A stretch of DNA of 64,000 nt, taken from NCBI RefSeq assembly GCF_042242105.1, contig NC_092013.1, positions 6,614,730 through 6,678,729 of the forward strand, in the 5' to 3' direction. The stretch is from Pempheris klunzingeri. Taxonomy: Eukaryota > Chordata > Actinopteri > Acropomatiformes > Pempheridae. Both the position numbers and the translations under genes were made by a program. This document shows positions 60,389 to 64,000 of this stretch, in pieces. A model generated the notes under the pieces. The model worked only from the letters and a program-made list of their open reading frames with translations, was not told the DNA's origin and did no database searches. Each line of letters starts with the position of its first letter. The first letter of the stretch is position 1.

Positions 60389-63079
60389 ATGGCAGAGCAG
60401 GAGCTGATAGCGGGGTGCAGCACTGATGTCTTGGTCAGTTTCGTCGAGTCGCTGCACATTTACACAGGGCTGCTGACTGTGTCTACAGTGTGTGGAGGGC
60501 TGTCAGGGATATTAGCTGCTGCTCTGCTGTACGTCTTCTGCCTGAAGCCTTTGTTGTTGACGAGACAAGTAAGCAAACAGCAACCTCACTCCCATCACCT
60601 TACATTATATTTCGTTTTTCCTGGATGTGTATTCATGTGTGAGCCCTTTAGGGTTACAATGCAAGGAGGCTGCTTGAACCTGACGATGGGGAACTAGACA
60701 ACAACCAAAGTGACTGTGTCAGCAACTGCAGGAAGGAGGCTCAAAGTGGCACCACTAATGATAAAGTATCATCCTCTTTAACATCCAAGACACTTTCTCA
60801 CACTAGATGTAGCTTTACACAGGTGTTTGTCATGGTTACATGAAACCTATACTGGTAAAATGATGTCAAATACTTGGAAACTAATGATGTTTGAGAATTG
60901 CACAGGATGTTATTCATGCTTCATTCAGGGTCACCTGTTTTTGATGTTTACTGATTAACTCTCCTCCTTAACTAACCTGTTAAATCTGTGTACTCATTGT
61001 CCAGGAGAAGAAGCAGCCACCCATCAGCAATGATGTGGCTGCATTTGCTTCCAGGGCAAAGGTGGTTTATCCGATCAACCAAAAATACAGAGTAAGCCTA
61101 TCGTGAATATAAAACATTTAAATTAATCGCAATACAACTACACAAGGTAATAGACTCCTTACTAAGCTACTGAAATATCAGCTTAAATGTTTTGACCAGT
61201 CACTGATTTCATAAGGTCTTTCTATGTTTTTGCGCAGCAGATGTAATTATCTAATGTATAGTTTGACTTTGAACTGACTAAAAGGTATTAAACTAGAGAA
61301 GAAGTTTGACAGAATTCACAATGCTGTTTAACAGAAGTGGTAGCATAACAGAAAACACTAACCTTTTGCAAAACAATTCATATTTGAGTGAGCATCGGTA
61401 AGGAATAATATGATGTATTGGTTAATGATGATACTTCAGTTACTTCATAGAAATTGGCCTGAAACCTTTTGCTGCATCTGTCAGCCTTTAGCAGACGGGG
61501 CGTCCAACCCATCTCTACATGAGCACTCCAAGTTGCCAGCAATGCCTAACGAGGATTCATGCTCCTCCACGGACGGAGAGTCTCTGAGTCAAGAGCAGGA
61601 CAACGACGACAGCAGTCAGTTTATCTCCTCCTCGCTGGTCCCCAAGAGCCTGCAGAACCAGAGCTTCACCAGGGTCTCTCACTACCCTCACACACTGATA
61701 CAACCAGGGTAGGAACCAGTAGTCTGTAAACGTTAAGCCCTAACCATACACCTTAATCTTAGAAGTTTTCTCGAAGAGATAATACTCTTGTTATCTCTGC
61801 AGTTTTGAGGGAAGGATCAGCCTCTACTGTTTGGCCCTGCAAGATATACAACAACATTGTTCCCAGCTACAAGAGGAAAAATATCTGGTGAGTTTTTGTC
61901 TTTTTTAAGTATATTTAATAAAATGTGTCAAAGATCAGAAAGTTGTTTTATTCTCCTGTGTTACTTTTCCCCTGCTATAGATTTTTCTTCAAATGGTGAA
62001 AGTAATATTCACCTGTCGTTTTCCAAAAGACAAAAATGATGCTGAGTTCTCCAAGAATATTCTTCAAATGCAAGAAAAGGTAGAGCAAAGTGTATTTTAT
62101 TTACAATTTTTTCTGTGCTCATCTTATGCTCTTTGTTGTGAAAAAAATTGTTATTTTTGTTTTTGTCATTTGTTATTTCAGGAACTGAATGAGCTGAAGA
62201 AACAGTTACCGACAGGCCACACCGCCAGCAAGGAAAATGATGATGCTTCCTGCACTTTGGAGGAAATAGAGAGAGCTCAGAAAGATCTTCTTGAGCGTGG
62301 CCTGCAAGTGGTAAAACCTGAATAGAAAACCCTGGAAAGCACATTATTTAACAGTTATATTAATACTAATGATATAACTCATGTGGGGATTCTTGAATCC
62401 TTTAATTTTGAATTCCTGAGTCGTTGGGTCTCTCTCTTAATTAAAGAGTTTGGTCTTAACTGCTCTTCATGTAAAGCGTCTTGAGATAACACTGTTATGA
62501 ATTGGCGCTATATAAATAAAGATTGATTGATAACTCTGTCTGACCACCTTTATTTACACTGACAGTTCTGAAGAGAAAAATAATATCCATGTCTCTTCAC
62601 AGTCCAGACGTTTCAGCAAACAGGTGGAGGACTTGTCCCAGCATCTGCTGAAGAAGACCAGTGTGTTGTCTCCTGATGAAGCCCAGGATGTGATTCTCTC
62701 TCTCATCCAGGCTCTGCTGTTAGTAGAGAACAACATGATGAACATACAAGTAGCTGATCTAAAGGTGAAGCAGTACTAGCTAATGGTTCCTTTGTGTCAT
62801 TATGTGAGTAACTGGATAAACATAAAGAAAACCTTGAACATGTCTGTTTCTGTTTCTCTTAGAGGATTCAGCAGAGGTTGTTGTGGTGGGAGGAGCTGAC
62901 GGGGCTTCTTCAGTCCCAACCTGCTTTACTTAAGCGGGAAGTGTCTCTGAGGCAGGGCTTGATAGCATCAACATTGGAGCAGCTGACGAGCGACGACGTC
63001 TTGACCTTCAGCCACATGGAAAAGATACTTTCAGAGGTTCAGGCCACTCTGAGCGAAGGCCTTCAACAGTGCACTGAGG
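60389..63079 (+). CDS. evc: EvC ciliary complex subunit 1, 5' part only
   Basis: Partner of limbin in the EvC complex at the ciliary base, promoting Hedgehog signalling. Exons are 60389-60568, 61005-61091, 61485-61708, 61803-61887, 61981-62079, 62182-62310, 62603-62764 and 62863-63079 (394 codons so far). The last ends in phase 1 with donor GAGG|GTAAGA, so the gene runs beyond the window. A signal-anchor/transmembrane segment lies at about residues 24-52 (human EVC has one at the same place). Exon 2 ends VVYPINQKYR and exon 3 begins PLADGASNPSLHE (human VIYPINQKFR, PLADGSSNPSLHE). A Ser/Asp-rich linker and a helical region (ISLYCLALQDIQQHC, EFSKNILQMQEK, DLLERGLQ) follow. Exon 6 could end at 62307 instead of 62310. 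The start codon has good context (G at -3 and +4). Confidence 0.95.
62405..62532 (+). mobile_element. Retroposon 3' tail in evc intron 6
   Basis: TTAAAGAGTTTGGTCTTAAC, TGTAAAGCGTCTTGAGATAA, GGCGCTATATAAATAAAGAT and a TTGATTGAT terminal repeat make up the 3' end of a family very common in percomorph genomes. Only the tail is recognisable. It lies between evc exons 6 and 7 on the gene strand. Confidence 0.7.
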
Positions 63080-64000
63080 GTAAGACCCGCACAGTGAAAG
63101 TGGTTTTGTTTTCAGCTAAGGAAATTCACTGCAAGACACTATCAGGTCCAAAGACAATGCAAAAAAGATTGTTTTATAGTATGTAGCAAGCATTTTGTGG
63201 GTTAAGGAGGGTGACTGCAAAAGTGAAAAATGAAAAAAAACAAGTGTAGTAACAGTTTTTCAAATGGTGACCAAATGTGTGTGTAATCTTCTCACATTTT
63301 ACACGACTAGTTTCTGGTGGCAGGTAGCTGTGGACAATGTCTAGCCTACTTTTCAAACTGAAATGACGTACTCTCTCAAAATAGACCATTTTCTGGGAAT
63401 TTTCTTTAGCTCCTTAAACAAGGTCAGGTTCTTTCAGGACAGCACAGAATACCATACCTATTACAGCATCCCAGACTCTCATGCACAATCTTCACACTTG
63501 ACACAGATTGTTTCTGCTGATCTGCTGTGTAATAGAAGGTATAGTATATTTAAGTATGTTTATATTAACAGTGTTTGCATTAGTTAGGCAAGCACTTCAT
63601 CTTCTGTTTTTTTTTTTTTTACTTTTCAGCTGTGGTGAAAAATCTTTTGAACTATGTTACTTTATCACTGTTATTATTTTGCAAAATGTTGGAAGGTATA
63701 TAGGATGTTGATCTAGAGGCAGGCAGAAAGTGAGTACACTGAAAAAGTAAATTGCAATTCAACATCACATCATAACTCCTCGAAGGCTTTAAAAACACAG
63801 ATTGATGTAGTAATAGTTGTATAGTTAATTCTCAATATGTCTTTGCTCACATACTACTTATTACAAAAACAATCCATGTTATTGTACATTTAGATCCAGC
63901 TGTCTCTACCAACTGAAGTCATTTCAGAAATGTTCAACTAGTCCAGCTCATCCAAATGTTGGTGAATCATGTTGCAGAGTGCACGAGAAAGACAAAGGAG
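63080..64000 (+). other. evc: evc intron 8, open at the window edge
   Basis: I found no segment with acceptor, donor and similarity to the next part of EVC. The following coding exon must lie outside the window. Short frames here (for example 63508-63711) are AT-rich and contain a T-run at 63608-63620. Confidence 0.6.

Noticed and set aside
61410-61484. ATG-initiated extension upstream of evc exon 3.
   Set aside because: The human-like sequence starts at PLADG directly after a TCTGTCAG acceptor (exon from 61485). The upstream codons are intronic.

Overview
The window is vertebrate nuclear DNA, almost certainly from a percomorph-type teleost fish. It carries four intron-bearing genes whose exons can be joined by consensus GT-AG sites with matching phases. 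It also has many CA/GT microsatellites and several interspersed repeats I recognise from memory as common in spiny-rayed fish. I cannot name the species.

Layout. Positions 1 to about 35,200 are a gene desert. I found no convincing coding exon there. It holds decayed mobile elements (about 2958-3525, 7366-7565, 9268-9992), microsatellites, a G-rich tract (22642-22686), a 1.1 kb decamer-based minisatellite (27055-28168), AT-rich single-copy blocks that look like conserved non-coding DNA, and a CCAAT plus TATA promoter-like assembly near 30815-30907. msx1 follows (35369-36377, + strand, two exons, homeobox 36003-36182). A second non-coding stretch (37248-46218) contains CTCF-like motifs. Then come cytl1 (46513-47952, - strand, four exons, 146 aa), evc2/limbin (48836-59561, - strand, 23 coding exons, 1374 aa) and the 5' part of evc (60389-63079, + strand, eight coding exons, continuing past the right edge). 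evc2 and evc are head to head with 827 bp between their start codons.

How the genes fit together. Order and orientation (msx1 +, cytl1 -, evc2 -, evc +) match the MSX1-CYTL1-EVC2-EVC block of human chromosome 4p16, except that no STK32B-like gene lies between cytl1 and evc2. EVC and EVC2 form one complex at the base of primary cilia that promotes Hedgehog signalling through Smoothened. MSX1 is a homeodomain repressor in craniofacial, tooth and limb/fin development. CYTL1 is a small secreted protein linked to cartilage. The flanking deserts are the expected place for long-range msx1 enhancers. I did not find a previously undescribed protein system. The most unusual items are the decamer minisatellite, the orphan promoter-like element upstream of msx1, the 91-bp triplication in evc2 intron 1, and the compact cytl1-evc2 junction.
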